Assembly (NCBI RefSeq): GCF_014903745.1
Contig: NZ_JACVXA010000036.1
Location: forward strand, 1 to 51,086
Origin: Mangrovicoccus algicola
GTDB lineage: Bacteria > Pseudomonadota > Alphaproteobacteria > Rhodobacterales > Rhodobacteraceae
Length of the DNA: 51,086 nucleotides
Direction: 5' to 3'
The stretch's first letter is position 1. Every line of letters begins with the position of its first letter. Shown in pieces: positions 32,446-41,617 of this stretch. The notes under the pieces are model-generated. The model was given only the letters and a program-made list of their open reading frames with translations, searched no databases and was not told where the DNA came from. The position numbers were made by a program, and so were the translations under genes.

Positions 32446-34583
32446 CGCCAGAACCGTCCCCACTGATCCTCGACCCGCTCCTGCCGGCCGTGATCGACCA
32501 GATCGTAGAGCCGGCCATCCACATTCAGCCGCGCGCCGCCATCCCGCTGCAGCGGACGCATGGTGAATTCCGGCACGTTGACATTCGACCGGCCCGTGAA
32601 CCAGGACAGCGGAATGGTCAGCGTGATGCCCTTGTCGAAGGAGCCTTCGCCGAATTCGTCGCTGGAGACATCGGTGAAGGTGGCGAAGGCGCCGACCTTC
32701 CAGCCATTGCCGTAGACCCGCTCCAGCTTGAAGGTCGCCCCGTCATCCCCTGCCAGGTAGCGGCCGACATCCACCTGCGCCAGGTAGTTCTCGTAGCGGT
32801 AATAGACCGAGGCATGGCCGGTGACGACATCGTAATCCAGCAGGTCCAGCCCGCCGTCGTAATCGCGCTGCCTGACATAGTTCAGCTCGGCCCCGAAGGC
32901 GAAGGGCGTGTCATAGGGCGCCCAGAGCAGTTCCGAGGAGACGCCCGCGAACATCTGTTCCAGATAGCCCGCCGTCATGCGCCCGTACAGATCCTGGCCC
33001 GGGCGGAAGTAATAGGCCCCCTGCAGCGTGTCGATGCCGGGATCGCCCTCCTTGTCGTAAAGGGGGAAATCGGACCGGACATGCGGCAGGACGCTGTCGG
33101 ACTCGTGGTCGTTCTCGTCGAGATTGCCCACGAGTTTCTTGGTGATCGAGCCCGAGACCACCACGCCGCGCGCCAGTTCCGCCGCCGCCCCGAAACGCAG
33201 CCCGACATCGGCGCGGAACGGGTTGGCCGGGTCGAACAGGCTGGTGCGCATGTAGGGCGCAAGCAGCAGGTCGGTGCGCGGGTAGAAGTCGCTGATGCCC
33301 TCGCCGCGGGAAAAGGCGGCAGGCGTGCCCGTCACCGTCGCGGCGGCCAGCATGCGCTCCGCGCCGTCGGGGGCGATCTCGTTGCGCTCCAGGTCGCTGC
33401 GGCGGAAGGTGAAGCCCGGCAGGGTCATCCCCGCGCTCATCGGCACGATGGTGAAGACCTCGACCGAGGCGGGCAGGGTCGCCGCCATCACCCGCGCCGC
33501 CCGGCCGAGCGCCTGCGGCTCGGCCTCGTAGCCGGAATTGCGCAGGTAGAGCACCGCGTGATCGGGCGCCAGCCGCAGCGCCTCCATCTCCAGCCGCTCC
33601 AGCAGAAGGGTCTCGCGCAGCTGCGCCTCCACGCGGCTGCGCCCTTCGGCGCTCGCGCTCCAGCCGGTGGCATAGGCCTGCGGATCCGTGCTGCGCGCGG
33701 GGCGCGGCGTGATCGGGAAGGGCGCGCCGTCCAGCGTCCCCCCGATGGGCGGACGGTCGGGATTGAAGTTGAAGGTCAGCTGGACGCCGAATTCCGAACC
33801 ATACAGGTAGTATGCCGAGAATTCGGTGCCGTTCTCGGTCTGGTAGGTCGCGCCGAAATTGAAGGCGGAGTCGCGGTCGAAGATGCCCAGCGTCTCGGAT
33901 TCCAGATCGTAATGGTCGCTGGAATACTCGGCCTTCAGCACGACATTGTCGGTCACCCGGTATTGCAGCCCGGCAAAACCGCCGATCTCGCCGCGGAACA
34001 GCGTGTCGAGATTGGCCTCCCCGCCCTCGTCCACCTCCTCCGGCGTCAGATCGGGGCGATCGCCGAAGCCCGACAGGACGGAATTGCCCGCCAGCCGGCC
34101 CCAGCCCAGCCCGGCGGAGACCTCCACCCGGTTGCCCAGGTGCTTGGAGGCGACCAGGTATTCGGCGCTGTAGATGCCGGTGCCGATGAAATCCTGCAGG
34201 CCCAGCGTGACCTCGGGCAGGAAGGCGCCTTCGCGGATCGCGGTGAATCGCAGATCGAAGCTGCGGTCGTAATAGGTGCTGAACCCGGCGGAGTCGAAAT
34301 CCTCGATCTCGGTATAGCGGAACCCGCCGAAGAGGCGCGGGCTGATCTGGGCCGAGAACTGGTAGCGGCTCATTCCCGCGAAATTGGCGACCGTGAAGGA
34401 CAGCTCGCCATCGGGCCGGGCGAAGGCGCTCGGCATCTCCACCAGGCCGGGCACGTTGTAGAGGCTCGTGGTCGGCCAGGACGTCACGTCGAATTGCTGG
34501 GCACCGGCCGTTCCGGCCAGGAGAAGGGACAGAACCGATACGCCGGTTCCGGTACTCATTCTGAACGCTGTGCTGCCGGTCAC
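32442..34583 (-). CDS. YjbH-family outer-membrane exopolysaccharide protein
   Basis: This 713-residue protein has a signal peptide ending LLLAGTAGAQQ, then two barrel-like regions rich in aromatic, alternating strands (YRFSSD-type segments, RYQFSAQISPRLFGGFRYTE). The C-terminal part, FDKGITLTIPLSWFTGRSNV and NVDGRLYDLVDHGRQ, is typical of YjbH. The role is in export or assembly of exopolysaccharide at the outer membrane. GTG 34583 and ATG 34559 are possible starts; both give a signal peptide. It is coupled to the YjbF-like gene and lies 135 bases after the dehydratase gene. Confidence 0.92.
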   Translation of the reverse strand: MTGSTAFRMSTGTGVSVLSLLLAGTAGAQQFDVTSWPTTSLYNVPGLVEMPSAFARPDGELSFTVANFAGMSRYQFSAQISPRLFGGFRYTEIEDFDSAGFSTYYDRSFDLRFTAIREGAFLPEVTLGLQDFIGTGIYSAEYLVASKHLGNRVEVSAGLGWGRLAGNSVLSGFGDRPDLTPEEVDEGGEANLDTLFRGEIGGFAGLQYRVTDNVVLKAEYSSDHYDLESETLGIFDRDSAFNFGATYQTENGTEFSAYYLYGSEFGVQLTFNFNPDRPPIGGTLDGAPFPITPRPARSTDPQAYATGWSASAEGRSRVEAQLRETLLLERLEMEALRLAPDHAVLYLRNSGYEAEPQALGRAARVMAATLPASVEVFTIVPMSAGMTLPGFTFRRSDLERNEIAPDGAERMLAAATVTGTPAAFSRGEGISDFYPRTDLLLAPYMRTSLFDPANPFRADVGLRFGAAAELARGVVVSGSITKKLVGNLDENDHESDSVLPHVRSDFPLYDKEGDPGIDTLQGAYYFRPGQDLYGRMTAGYLEQMFAGVSSELLWAPYDTPFAFGAELNYVRQRDYDGGLDLLDYDVVTGHASVYYRYENYLAQVDVGRYLAGDDGATFKLERVYGNGWKVGAFATFTDVSSDEFGEGSFDKGITLTIPLSWFTGRSNVNVPEFTMRPLQRDGGARLNVDGRLYDLVDHGRQERVEDQWGRFWR

Positions 34584-34718
34584 GATCCAACCACCCTATT
34601 CTGGGGCCGACTGTCCCCTGCCCCCCTTCGCACTTCAACTACCGGCAGGACGTGGCATGGCTCAGAAGAGCCGGCTGTGCCATTTTTCCCACGCCATCCG
34701 CGACATGGCGCAGCAGGG

Positions 34719-36602
34719 TCAGGCGTGGCGCTGGCTGGTGCTGCCCATCGACCCCTCGACCCAGCGCGACAGCACGGCACGCGCGGCCTCCGTGTCATTG
34801 GTCTCGATCGCGTCGCGCAGGTCCCGCAGGAAGGTGGCGACCTCGATCTCCGACAGGCTGGATTCGCGGGCCCGGGTGATCTTGGCATGCTCGGTCAGCA
34901 TCCGGCCCTCGCCGATCAGCAGTTCCTCGTGCAGCTTCTCGCCGGGACGCAGGCCGGTCACGACGATCTCGATCTCGCCCTCGGGATGGGCCGCGTCGCG
35001 CACGGTATAGCCGGCCGCCTCGATCATCTGCCGCGCGAGGTCGATGATCGCGACCGGCTTGCCCATGTCCAGCACGAAGACATCCCCGCCCGAGGTCAGC
35101 GCGCAGGAGATCAAAAGCAGCCGCGCCGCCTCGTCGATGGTCATGAAGTAGCGCGTCACTGCCTCATGGGTCAGCGTCACCGGCCCGCCATTGGCGATCT
35201 GGTCCTGGAACAGCGGGATCACCGACCCCGAGGATCCCAGCACATTGCCGAAGCGCACCATCGAAAAGAGCGGCCCGGGCCGGGTGGCCATGTCCTGGAC
35301 GATCAGCTCCGACAGCCGCTTGGAGGCGCCCATGACATTGGCCGGGCGCACCGCCTTGTCGGAGGAGACGAGAATGAACCGTTCCACCCCGGCATCGCGC
35401 GCCGCCTCGGCCAGCGCCTTGGTGCCCAGCACGTTGTTGCGCAGACCTGCAAGGGGGTTGGTCTCCACCAGCGGCACGTGCTTGTAGGCCGCCGCGTGAA
35501 GGAGGATCTCCACGCCGTTGCCGACCATCACCGCGCGGCAGAGCGACTCGTCGGTCACCGATCCCAGCACCGGCACCAGTTCCACCCCGGTATTGATGCC
35601 GCGCAGCTCCATGTCGATGCTGTAGAGCGCCAGTTCACTGGAATCCACCATCACCAGCCGCCTCGGCCTCAGCGCGAGAAGCTGGCGGCACAGTTCCGAC
35701 CCGATGGATCCCCCCGCCCCCGTGACCATCACGGTGCGCCCCGCGAAGGTCGGGCGGGCCAGGGACATGTCGCTCTGGAAGGACTTGCGCTGCAGGAAAT
35801 CCGAGGGGCTGACCGGGGCCAGCTTGGCCGGGAGGGGCTCCTCTCCGGTGAGCTGCGCGAAGGAGGGGAGCGCCTGCACGTCCACGCCGAGCGGGTCGAG
35901 CTGGCGATGGATGCGCGAGCGCTTCACCGCCGAGAGCGACGGCATCGCCAGCAGGACCTTGGTCACGCTCTTCTCGCGGATCACGCGGGGCAGGTCTATC
36001 GGCGACCAGACCGGCATGCCCGAGACATAGACCCGGCGCAGCGCCGGGTTGTCATCCACGAACCCCACCGGCACCAGGAAGGCGTCATGGCGCAGCGCAT
36101 TGGCCAGCTGGATGCCCGTGCGGCCCGCCCCGTAGATGACCACCGCCGTGCGCGGATGCCTGCGGCTGAGGATGCCCAGCAGCACCTGCCGCAGCAGCAC
36201 GCGCGACCCCACGACACCGATGAACACGATCAGGCCGAAATTGACGAAGGTCGACCAGGGATGGGCCTGGGCGGCGATGCTGTTCAGCGAGGCCCCGACC
36301 AGCGCGATCAGCACCGCATAGAGACAGGCCAGGTGGACGCCGTTCGTCTCGAACCCGTTCAGGCGGATGCGCGGCAGGCCGAGGAACAGCGACAGCATGG
36401 CACCGATGACCATCAACGTGATGGACAGCTGCCAGTTCTCCCAGACCACCGCGGCGGGATCGGCGATGCCCGCGCGGAAGAAATTCGCCAGCAGCAGGGC
36501 CAGCGGGATGACGGCAATGTCCAGCGCGACCAGAATCCAGCGCTTCTGCTTCATGGTCAGGGCACTGACGAGCCCGTATATGCTTTGGTCTTCCCGGTCC
36601 AA
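34719..36602 (-). CDS. CapD/FlaA1-type nucleoside-diphosphate-sugar epimerase/dehydratase, membrane-bound
   Basis: This protein of up to 627 residues has four N-terminal membrane helices, then a domain with VVIYGAGRTGIQLANALRHD (first Rossmann fold). A second Rossmann SDR domain starts at TVMVTGAGGSIGSELCRQLL, with HAAAYKHVPLVETNPLAGLR and a catalytic lysine in MGASKRLSELIVQ. It likely acts on UDP-GlcNAc (dehydration/epimerisation) for polysaccharide synthesis. The SxxxK rather than YxxxK triad is normal in this family. Start: TTG 36602 keeps the conserved first residues (IYGLVSALTM); ATG 36554 is the alternative. Confidence 0.93.
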   Translation of the reverse strand: MDREDQSIYGLVSALTMKQKRWILVALDIAVIPLALLLANFFRAGIADPAAVVWENWQLSITLMVIGAMLSLFLGLPRIRLNGFETNGVHLACLYAVLIALVGASLNSIAAQAHPWSTFVNFGLIVFIGVVGSRVLLRQVLLGILSRRHPRTAVVIYGAGRTGIQLANALRHDAFLVPVGFVDDNPALRRVYVSGMPVWSPIDLPRVIREKSVTKVLLAMPSLSAVKRSRIHRQLDPLGVDVQALPSFAQLTGEEPLPAKLAPVSPSDFLQRKSFQSDMSLARPTFAGRTVMVTGAGGSIGSELCRQLLALRPRRLVMVDSSELALYSIDMELRGINTGVELVPVLGSVTDESLCRAVMVGNGVEILLHAAAYKHVPLVETNPLAGLRNNVLGTKALAEAARDAGVERFILVSSDKAVRPANVMGASKRLSELIVQDMATRPGPLFSMVRFGNVLGSSGSVIPLFQDQIANGGPVTLTHEAVTRYFMTIDEAARLLLISCALTSGGDVFVLDMGKPVAIIDLARQMIEAAGYTVRDAAHPEGEIEIVVTGLRPGEKLHEELLIGEGRMLTEHAKITRARESSLSEIEVATFLRDLRDAIETNDTEAARAVLSRWVEGSMGSTSQRHA

Positions 36603-36853
36603 CCTAGCCTACCATCGTTACTCGTGCCCGCGCCGGGCCAACTCCCGCTGCAGGACAACGGAACCCTTCTGTCAAATCAATGGAACAAGATTGCTTAACA
36701 CCAGGTGTCATCCCGCCGTCCCGACACAGCTTCAGCTTTCGCGCCCTGCCCGCCTCCGGCCTGCGGGAAGTCTGATATCTGAGTAGCATCTATCCCCCGG
36801 CCCTGGCACCTTGTTTCTGCAATGCGGCACGGTCTCCGCGAGCCTGTCAGGAG
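36603..36853. other. Intergenic region between sugar-transferase gene and dehydratase gene
   Basis: This stretch of 251 bases holds no gene and splits the polysaccharide locus into two transcription units. Read on the minus strand it contains TTGACA near 36680 but no good -10 box at a normal distance, so a promoter for the dehydratase-yjbH-yjbF unit is likely here but not located. The local base composition is more AT-rich than its surroundings. Confidence 0.4.
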
Positions 36854-37486
36854 CTAGGATGATTTCGGCCGACCGCCAGGGAGGACTGCACAAAAAGTTT
36901 GCACCAGGATCATTATATCCAGGCAGATCGACCTGTTCCGGCGATAGATGAGATCAAGCCGTGCCTTTCGGGGCACACAGCGGCGCAGATAGACGCGCTC
37001 GGTCTCGGGGGCGCTGCGGCACCTTGCGAGGATCCGCGCCTCGTGCCCGTGAAAGCGCAGCGTCGCCAGCCCGGTCAGTCCGGGGCGGCAGGCCAGCACC
37101 TCGGCATAGAGCGCCGGGGCGGCCTCCACATAGCGCCGCAGGGGCGGGCGCGGCCCCACCAGGCTGATATCGCCGCGCAGCACGTTCCAGATCTGGGGCA
37201 GCTCGTCCAGCCGCACCGCCCGCAGCCAGCGCCCCGAACGGGTGATCTGGTCGGCCTTGTCGCCGCCGGTGACGCCGCCCCGCGCCGGGTCGACCGTCAT
37301 GGTGCGGAACTTGACCAGCGTGAAGCCCCGGCTCGGGCTGCGCATGCGCTCGGACAGGTAGAAGACCGGTCGGCCGTCCAGGATCAGCACGGCCGCCGCG
37401 ACCGCCGCGATCACGGGCAGCAGCAGCGGCAGCAGCAGCAGGGCCACCAGCAGATCGAAGGCGCGCTTTCCCGGCGTCACGGGCAT
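36854..37486 (-). CDS. Undecaprenyl-phosphate sugar-1-phosphate transferase (initiating sugar transferase)
   Basis: This 210-residue protein of the bacterial sugar transferase family starts the lipid-linked polysaccharide. One N-terminal helix (FDLLVALLLLPLLLPVIAAV) is followed by the cytosolic catalytic domain: FTLVKFRTMTVD, RWLRAVRLDELPQIWNVLRG and DISLVGPRPPLRRYV, then CRPGLTGLATLRF. The C-terminal part is a little longer than usual. Its start overlaps the epimerase stop by ten bases; a GTG at 37480 is an alternative start. Confidence 0.94.
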   Translation of the reverse strand: MPVTPGKRAFDLLVALLLLPLLLPVIAAVAAAVLILDGRPVFYLSERMRSPSRGFTLVKFRTMTVDPARGGVTGGDKADQITRSGRWLRAVRLDELPQIWNVLRGDISLVGPRPPLRRYVEAAPALYAEVLACRPGLTGLATLRFHGHEARILARCRSAPETERVYLRRCVPRKARLDLIYRRNRSICLDIMILVQTFCAVLPGGRPKSS

Positions 37487-38367
37487 CCTCCGCCCGCCCG
37501 CAGCCAGTCGGCGGCCAGCCCAGCCGCCCCGGCCCCGGTGGTCGCCAGCCCGGGCCACAGATCCGCCTGGCGCGACAGGTCCAGCGCGTGCGAGGCCAGC
37601 GCGCCCGGCGCGGCGTCGCGCCACGACCAGGGCACGGGGTGCCCCTGCTGCGCGAGCGCCGCCAGAAGCGCGTCCATGGCCGTCTCGCCCCCCGGTTCGG
37701 CAAGGTTGACCACCCCGAACCCGTCCCGCGGCGGCGCCGCGGCGATGGCGCAGACCGCCCGTGCCAGGGTCATCGGCGACAGGTAGCTGCGCCGCGGAGC
37801 GCCGCCTCCGGGAAGACGGTCCAGCCGCAGCGGCGCCTCCGGCCGCGCGCGGCGCACCGCCTCGCCCAGCATGTCCGCCCCCGCGACATTGGCCAGCCGC
37901 AGGCACAGCACCGCGGGTCCGCCCGGATGCGCTGCGGCCCAGTCCGCCGCGGCCGCCTCCATCGCGCGCTTGGCCCGGCCATAGGCGCCCGGCGGCAGCA
38001 TGCCGTCGGTTTCGCGGAAGGGACGGTCGGCGCTGCCCGGCGCATAGACCGCCGCCGTGGAGCACAGCAGCACCACGGGCGCCGCCGCAGCCGCGCCAAG
38101 ATCCAGCCCCGCCAGCGCCAGCCGCGTGTTCTCCGCAAGCGCCGCCTCGTCGCCGCCGGTGACGCCGGACAGCACCAGCACGGCGGCGGGCGGCCCCGGC
38201 AGCGCGGCGAGAAGCCCGGGCCCGATCGGCCCCGTCAGGCCGATCCCCGCGCCGGGGCTGCGCGACTGGAACAGCGCGGGCGGCAGATCCGCGGCGGGCC
38301 AGGCGCCCCGCAGCAGCCGTCCGACCCGGCCCGACGCCCCGAGGACCAGCACCGGCCCGGCGGTCAC
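37477..38367 (-). CDS. NAD-dependent epimerase/dehydratase (SDR) of the polysaccharide operon
   Basis: This is a 296-residue SDR protein. It starts at GTG 38367 overlapping the ABC ATPase stop (GTGA). The cofactor motif LVLGASGRVGRLLRGAW begins at residue 5. SGVTGGDEAALAENTRLALA and STAAVYAPG with AYGRAKRAMEAA (YxxxK) give the catalytic residues. It probably modifies an activated sugar, but the substrate is not visible. The protein is very rich in Ala, Gly and Pro. Confidence 0.85.
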   Translation of the reverse strand: MTAGPVLVLGASGRVGRLLRGAWPAADLPPALFQSRSPGAGIGLTGPIGPGLLAALPGPPAAVLVLSGVTGGDEAALAENTRLALAGLDLGAAAAAPVVLLCSTAAVYAPGSADRPFRETDGMLPPGAYGRAKRAMEAAAADWAAAHPGGPAVLCLRLANVAGADMLGEAVRRARPEAPLRLDRLPGGGAPRRSYLSPMTLARAVCAIAAAPPRDGFGVVNLAEPGGETAMDALLAALAQQGHPVPWSWRDAAPGALASHALDLSRQADLWPGLATTGAGAAGLAADWLRAGGGCP

Positions 38368-39119
38368 CGGCTGGCCTCCATCTGGTTGGCCTTGTGCACC
38401 TCCAGGCCTTCCTCGACGGAATCGTAGAGGGTCAGCGTGCCGGCATGCAGCACCGCCGCCATGTCGCACATGGTCTTCACCTGCGTCAGGCTGTGGGTCG
38501 CCATGATCGCGCTGGCCCGGCTCAGCCGGGTGTGAAAGGTCTCGGCGCATTTCTCGCGGAACCGCTTGTCCCCGACCGAGGTGACCTCGTCCACGAGATA
38601 GCAGTCGAAGGGCACCCCCATCGAGACGCCGAAGGCCAGGCGCGCCCGCATCCCCGAGGAATAGGTCCGGAAGGGCATGTCCAGGTAATCCCCCAGCTCG
38701 CTGAAATCCTGGACGAAATCGACCATCGCATCCGTGTCGATCCCGTGCACCCGGGCGACGAAACGGGCATTCTGCGCCCCGGTCATCTCGGGGTGGAAGG
38801 CCCCGGCGAAGCCGATCGGCCAGGACATGGCGCCATTGCAGATGATCTCGCCGGAATCATAGTCCTGCGCCCCCGAGATCAGCCGCATCATCGTCGACTT
38901 GCCCGAGCCGTTATGGCCCAGAAGCGCCACCTTGCGGCCCGCGGGGAACAGCACGCTGCAGTCCCGGATGACGTATTTGCGCTGCCGGAACCCGGTGCGA
39001 TAGCTCTTGGACACGGAGACGAAGCGCACCGATCCCGGCCCCGCCGGGCGCGGCGGGCCGGGATCGGGCGCAACGGGCTCCTCCGGTGGCGGGGGGCTGG
39101 CGCGGAAACGGGCGAGCAT
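38364..39119 (-). CDS. Polysaccharide-export ABC transporter ATPase (KpsT type)
   Basis: This is a 251-residue ATPase. A 28-residue Pro-rich head precedes the ABC domain: Walker A GHNGSGKST (68-76), a family-specific NGAMSWPIGFAGAFHPEMTG, signature YSSGMRARLAFG, Walker B CYLVDEVTSVGD and an H-loop in IMATHSLTQ. This is the short capsule-export ATPase type (KpsT/CtrD/BexA) without a carbohydrate-binding C-terminal domain. It works with the permease at 40795-41577. It lies 13 bases after the KpsE-like gene. Confidence 0.94.
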   Translation of the reverse strand: MLARFRASPPPPEEPVAPDPGPPRPAGPGSVRFVSVSKSYRTGFRQRKYVIRDCSVLFPAGRKVALLGHNGSGKSTMMRLISGAQDYDSGEIICNGAMSWPIGFAGAFHPEMTGAQNARFVARVHGIDTDAMVDFVQDFSELGDYLDMPFRTYSSGMRARLAFGVSMGVPFDCYLVDEVTSVGDKRFREKCAETFHTRLSRASAIMATHSLTQVKTMCDMAAVLHAGTLTLYDSVEEGLEVHKANQMEASR

Positions 39120-39132
39120 GCCGGTCCCCTTC

Positions 39133-40728
39133 TCAGCGGCGGTCGCGGATCGACATGATGATCAGCATGCACAGCCCCCAGAGCGCAAACAGGAAGGCGG
39201 TGCAGATCAGACCCAGCGTGATCCGCTGCGGATAGACCGAACTGGCGGCGAGCGTCGGCTTGATATGGACCGCCAGGTAACGGCTCTTGCGGCGGGCCTC
39301 CGCGATGGCGGCATCATGCGCCCCCAGCGCGGCGGTATAGGCCTGCTCGGCGAATTGCCGATCGACCAGCAGTTCCTCGTAGCGCCCCACGGCCGGGGCC
39401 TGGTCGCTGCCGACATTGGCGCGTTCTTCGGAAATGCGGTCGCGGATCGCCTGGATCATCCGGTCGGCGCGTTCCAGCCGGGGATCGTCCGCGCGGGTGG
39501 TCGTCCCGACCAGCGCATCGCGGGCGATCATCTCCTCGGCCAGGCGCGATTCCAGCGCCGAGATAACACCCTCCTGCCCGGCCACGACGGTGGCGGGATC
39601 GACGAACTGGCTGCTGCCGCGGAATTCGGCCAGCGCGATCCGTGCCGTCTTCAGACGTTCCTCGGCCAGGTCCAGGTCCTGCTTGGATTCGGCGATGGCG
39701 TCATCCTCGGAGATGCGGCTGAGATCGTTGATCAGCTGCGCGCTCTCGGCCAGGATCTCCTGCGCGACGCGCTGCGCATCCTCCGCCGAGAAGGCCTTTA
39801 CCTCGACATTGATCAGGCCGCTATCGGCCTCGTAGACGATGGTGACGATCCGGCCCCAGTAATCGATCAGATCCTCCAGCGAGGCGTCCGGCGCCAGCGC
39901 GAAGACCGGATCGACATCATGGGGCGGACTGTAGAGCGCGCGCAGGTCCAGCGCCTCGTCCGCCAGCTCCACCATGCGCTGGGACTGGATGAACTGGTAG
40001 AGCACATCCGCATCCGGCGTGGTCGAGCTGCCGCCGAGGCTGGACAGACCGAAGACCGTCTCCACCGAGGGAGTGGTGTCCTCGCGATGCACGAAGAAGG
40101 CGGTATTGGAGGCGTAGCGGTCCTGCGCGTGCTCGAACAGGTAGTAGAACACCACCGCGGCGGGCAGGATCACCATCAGCAGGAAGGTGTAGAACAGGTA
40201 GCGGTGGCGGTGGCGCATGCGCGCGCGCGGCACCGGACCCATCTGCACGCGGCTCAGCGGCGGCTGGCGCCCTGCCCCGCCGCCGCCCGCCTTCGGCGAT
40301 CCGGGCAGCTTGGCATCGGGCTTGCGCGCGGGGACGGGATGCGCCTCCACCGGCACCGGGACACCGGCCCCGCCGCCCTTTCCCTGGCGCTGGCCGCGCC
40401 CCTGCTGCTGGCGGTTTCCGCCCTTCCCGCCCGGCTTGCCGGGCTCTGCCTTCGCGTCGCCTTCCCTGCGCCGCTGCCTGTCCCCCGGGCGGGCGTTTCC
40501 GCCGCCGCCCTTGCCGTCATCCTCCCGGCCCTTGTCCTCGCCCCTGCCGTCCCGGGCGGCGCGGCGCGGCGCGGACTTGCCCGCGATCACCTCGGGCGTG
40601 GGCTCGCCGTCTTCGCGGCCCGCGGGCCCTGCTTCGCTCTGGCTGCCGCCTTCGGTCGATCGGGAATTGTTCACTTTGGACCACGCTCGTTCTTCGCGGT
40701 GGGGATTAGGCAATATCCGGGTCGGCAT
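39133..40728 (-). CDS. Capsule-export inner-membrane protein (KpsE/Wzz-like) with long basic N-terminal extension
   Basis: This protein of about 531 residues spans the periplasm. Residues 1-175 are a low-complexity stretch rich in Gly, Arg, Lys, Pro and Gln (for example GRGQRQGKGGGAG), which is not part of the usual fold. The first membrane helix is near residues 177-198 (YLFYTFLLMVILPAAVVFYY). A coiled-coil periplasmic part includes SKQDLDLAEERLKTARIALA, and the second helix is at the end (LGLICTAFLFALWGLCMLII). It is the chain-length/co-polymerase partner of the ABC exporter. ATG 40728 was chosen; GTG at 40752 or 40674 are possible. Confidence 0.9.
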   Translation of the reverse strand: MPTRILPNPHREERAWSKVNNSRSTEGGSQSEAGPAGREDGEPTPEVIAGKSAPRRAARDGRGEDKGREDDGKGGGGNARPGDRQRRREGDAKAEPGKPGGKGGNRQQQGRGQRQGKGGGAGVPVPVEAHPVPARKPDAKLPGSPKAGGGGAGRQPPLSRVQMGPVPRARMRHRHRYLFYTFLLMVILPAAVVFYYLFEHAQDRYASNTAFFVHREDTTPSVETVFGLSSLGGSSTTPDADVLYQFIQSQRMVELADEALDLRALYSPPHDVDPVFALAPDASLEDLIDYWGRIVTIVYEADSGLINVEVKAFSAEDAQRVAQEILAESAQLINDLSRISEDDAIAESKQDLDLAEERLKTARIALAEFRGSSQFVDPATVVAGQEGVISALESRLAEEMIARDALVGTTTRADDPRLERADRMIQAIRDRISEERANVGSDQAPAVGRYEELLVDRQFAEQAYTAALGAHDAAIAEARRKSRYLAVHIKPTLAASSVYPQRITLGLICTAFLFALWGLCMLIIMSIRDRR

Positions 40729-40794
40729 CCGCAATACGTCATGATCGCGCACGCCCCGGCACTGCCGCTGGCAGGTGCCGCAGGCTAGGACCCG

Positions 40795-41577
40795 TTATTT
40801 CTCATAGAGGATAACACGATAATACCGGCTCAGGAAAAAAAGGCCCAGCAGCATGGGGACGATGGAGAAGAGCAGCACATAGGTCACGGAGATATAGGCG
40901 CCGTCATACTGGTAGTAGATGCCGTCGCGCATCACCCCGACGATCTGCAGGATCGGGTTGTACCACAGCACCGACTGAAGCATCGGCGGAAGCGAGTGGT
41001 AGGTGAAGAAGATCCCCGAGGCCAGCAGGAGCGGCCGCGTCGCGATCGACCAGATCTGCTTGTAGAGGGGATACATGGCGAAGAGAAAGCAGTTCAGCGT
41101 CCCCATGCCGAAGGACAGCAGCAGGATCAGGGCCAGGGCCAGGGCCACCTGGGAGGCATCCGGGATCAGGTCCGGCTGATAGACCAGCACGATCCCCCCC
41201 AGCACGATGTAGAAGACCAGGAACTGCATCAGCGAATTCAGCAGCAGACGCGCCAGGATCGCATCCATGAAGGTGACGCTGGGATAGGCCAGCAGCGCGC
41301 GCGAGAAGGAAATCGAGCCGGAGACCTTGTTGGAGAGGTCCATGTAGATGGAAAAGGGAAGAATGCCGGAAGCGTAGAACAGCATGAAATTGTCGCCGAT
41401 CGGCGGGGTGCGCATGAACAGCGAAAAGCAGATCGCCATCATCAGGATCCCGCCCAGCGGCTCCAGCACCGCCCAGATATAGCCGCCCGGCGACTTTCCG
41501 TAGGTCGTGGCCATTTCGCGCAGCATCAGCGCGCCGACGACGCGCGGGGTCCTGGCAAAGGCATTCAGCAGCCCCAT
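40795..41577 (-). CDS. Polysaccharide-export ABC transporter permease (KpsM type)
   Basis: This 260-residue protein has six membrane helices. REMATTYGKSPGGYIWAVLE, PLGGILMMAICFSLFM, and the late SLPPMLQSVLWYNPILQIV are typical of KpsM-family permeases. ATG 41577 has a perfect AAGGAGG six bases upstream. The adjacent KpsE-like and KpsT-type genes complete an ABC-dependent capsule or exopolysaccharide exporter. KpsC/KpsS-type Kdo transferases and a KpsD/Wza outer-membrane channel are not in the window. Confidence 0.94.
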   Translation of the reverse strand: MGLLNAFARTPRVVGALMLREMATTYGKSPGGYIWAVLEPLGGILMMAICFSLFMRTPPIGDNFMLFYASGILPFSIYMDLSNKVSGSISFSRALLAYPSVTFMDAILARLLLNSLMQFLVFYIVLGGIVLVYQPDLIPDASQVALALALILLLSFGMGTLNCFLFAMYPLYKQIWSIATRPLLLASGIFFTYHSLPPMLQSVLWYNPILQIVGVMRDGIYYQYDGAYISVTYVLLFSIVPMLLGLFFLSRYYRVILYEK

Positions 41578-41617
41578 GGCAACCTCCTTTCCGTCCGCTC
41601 GCAAATGTCTCGCGCCA

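Noticed and set aside
32490-36698. A 1402-codon open frame on the plus strand
   Set aside because: It is antisense to the well-supported YjbH and CapD-like genes. The translation is arginine/histidine-rich low complexity, as expected for GC-rich shadow frames.
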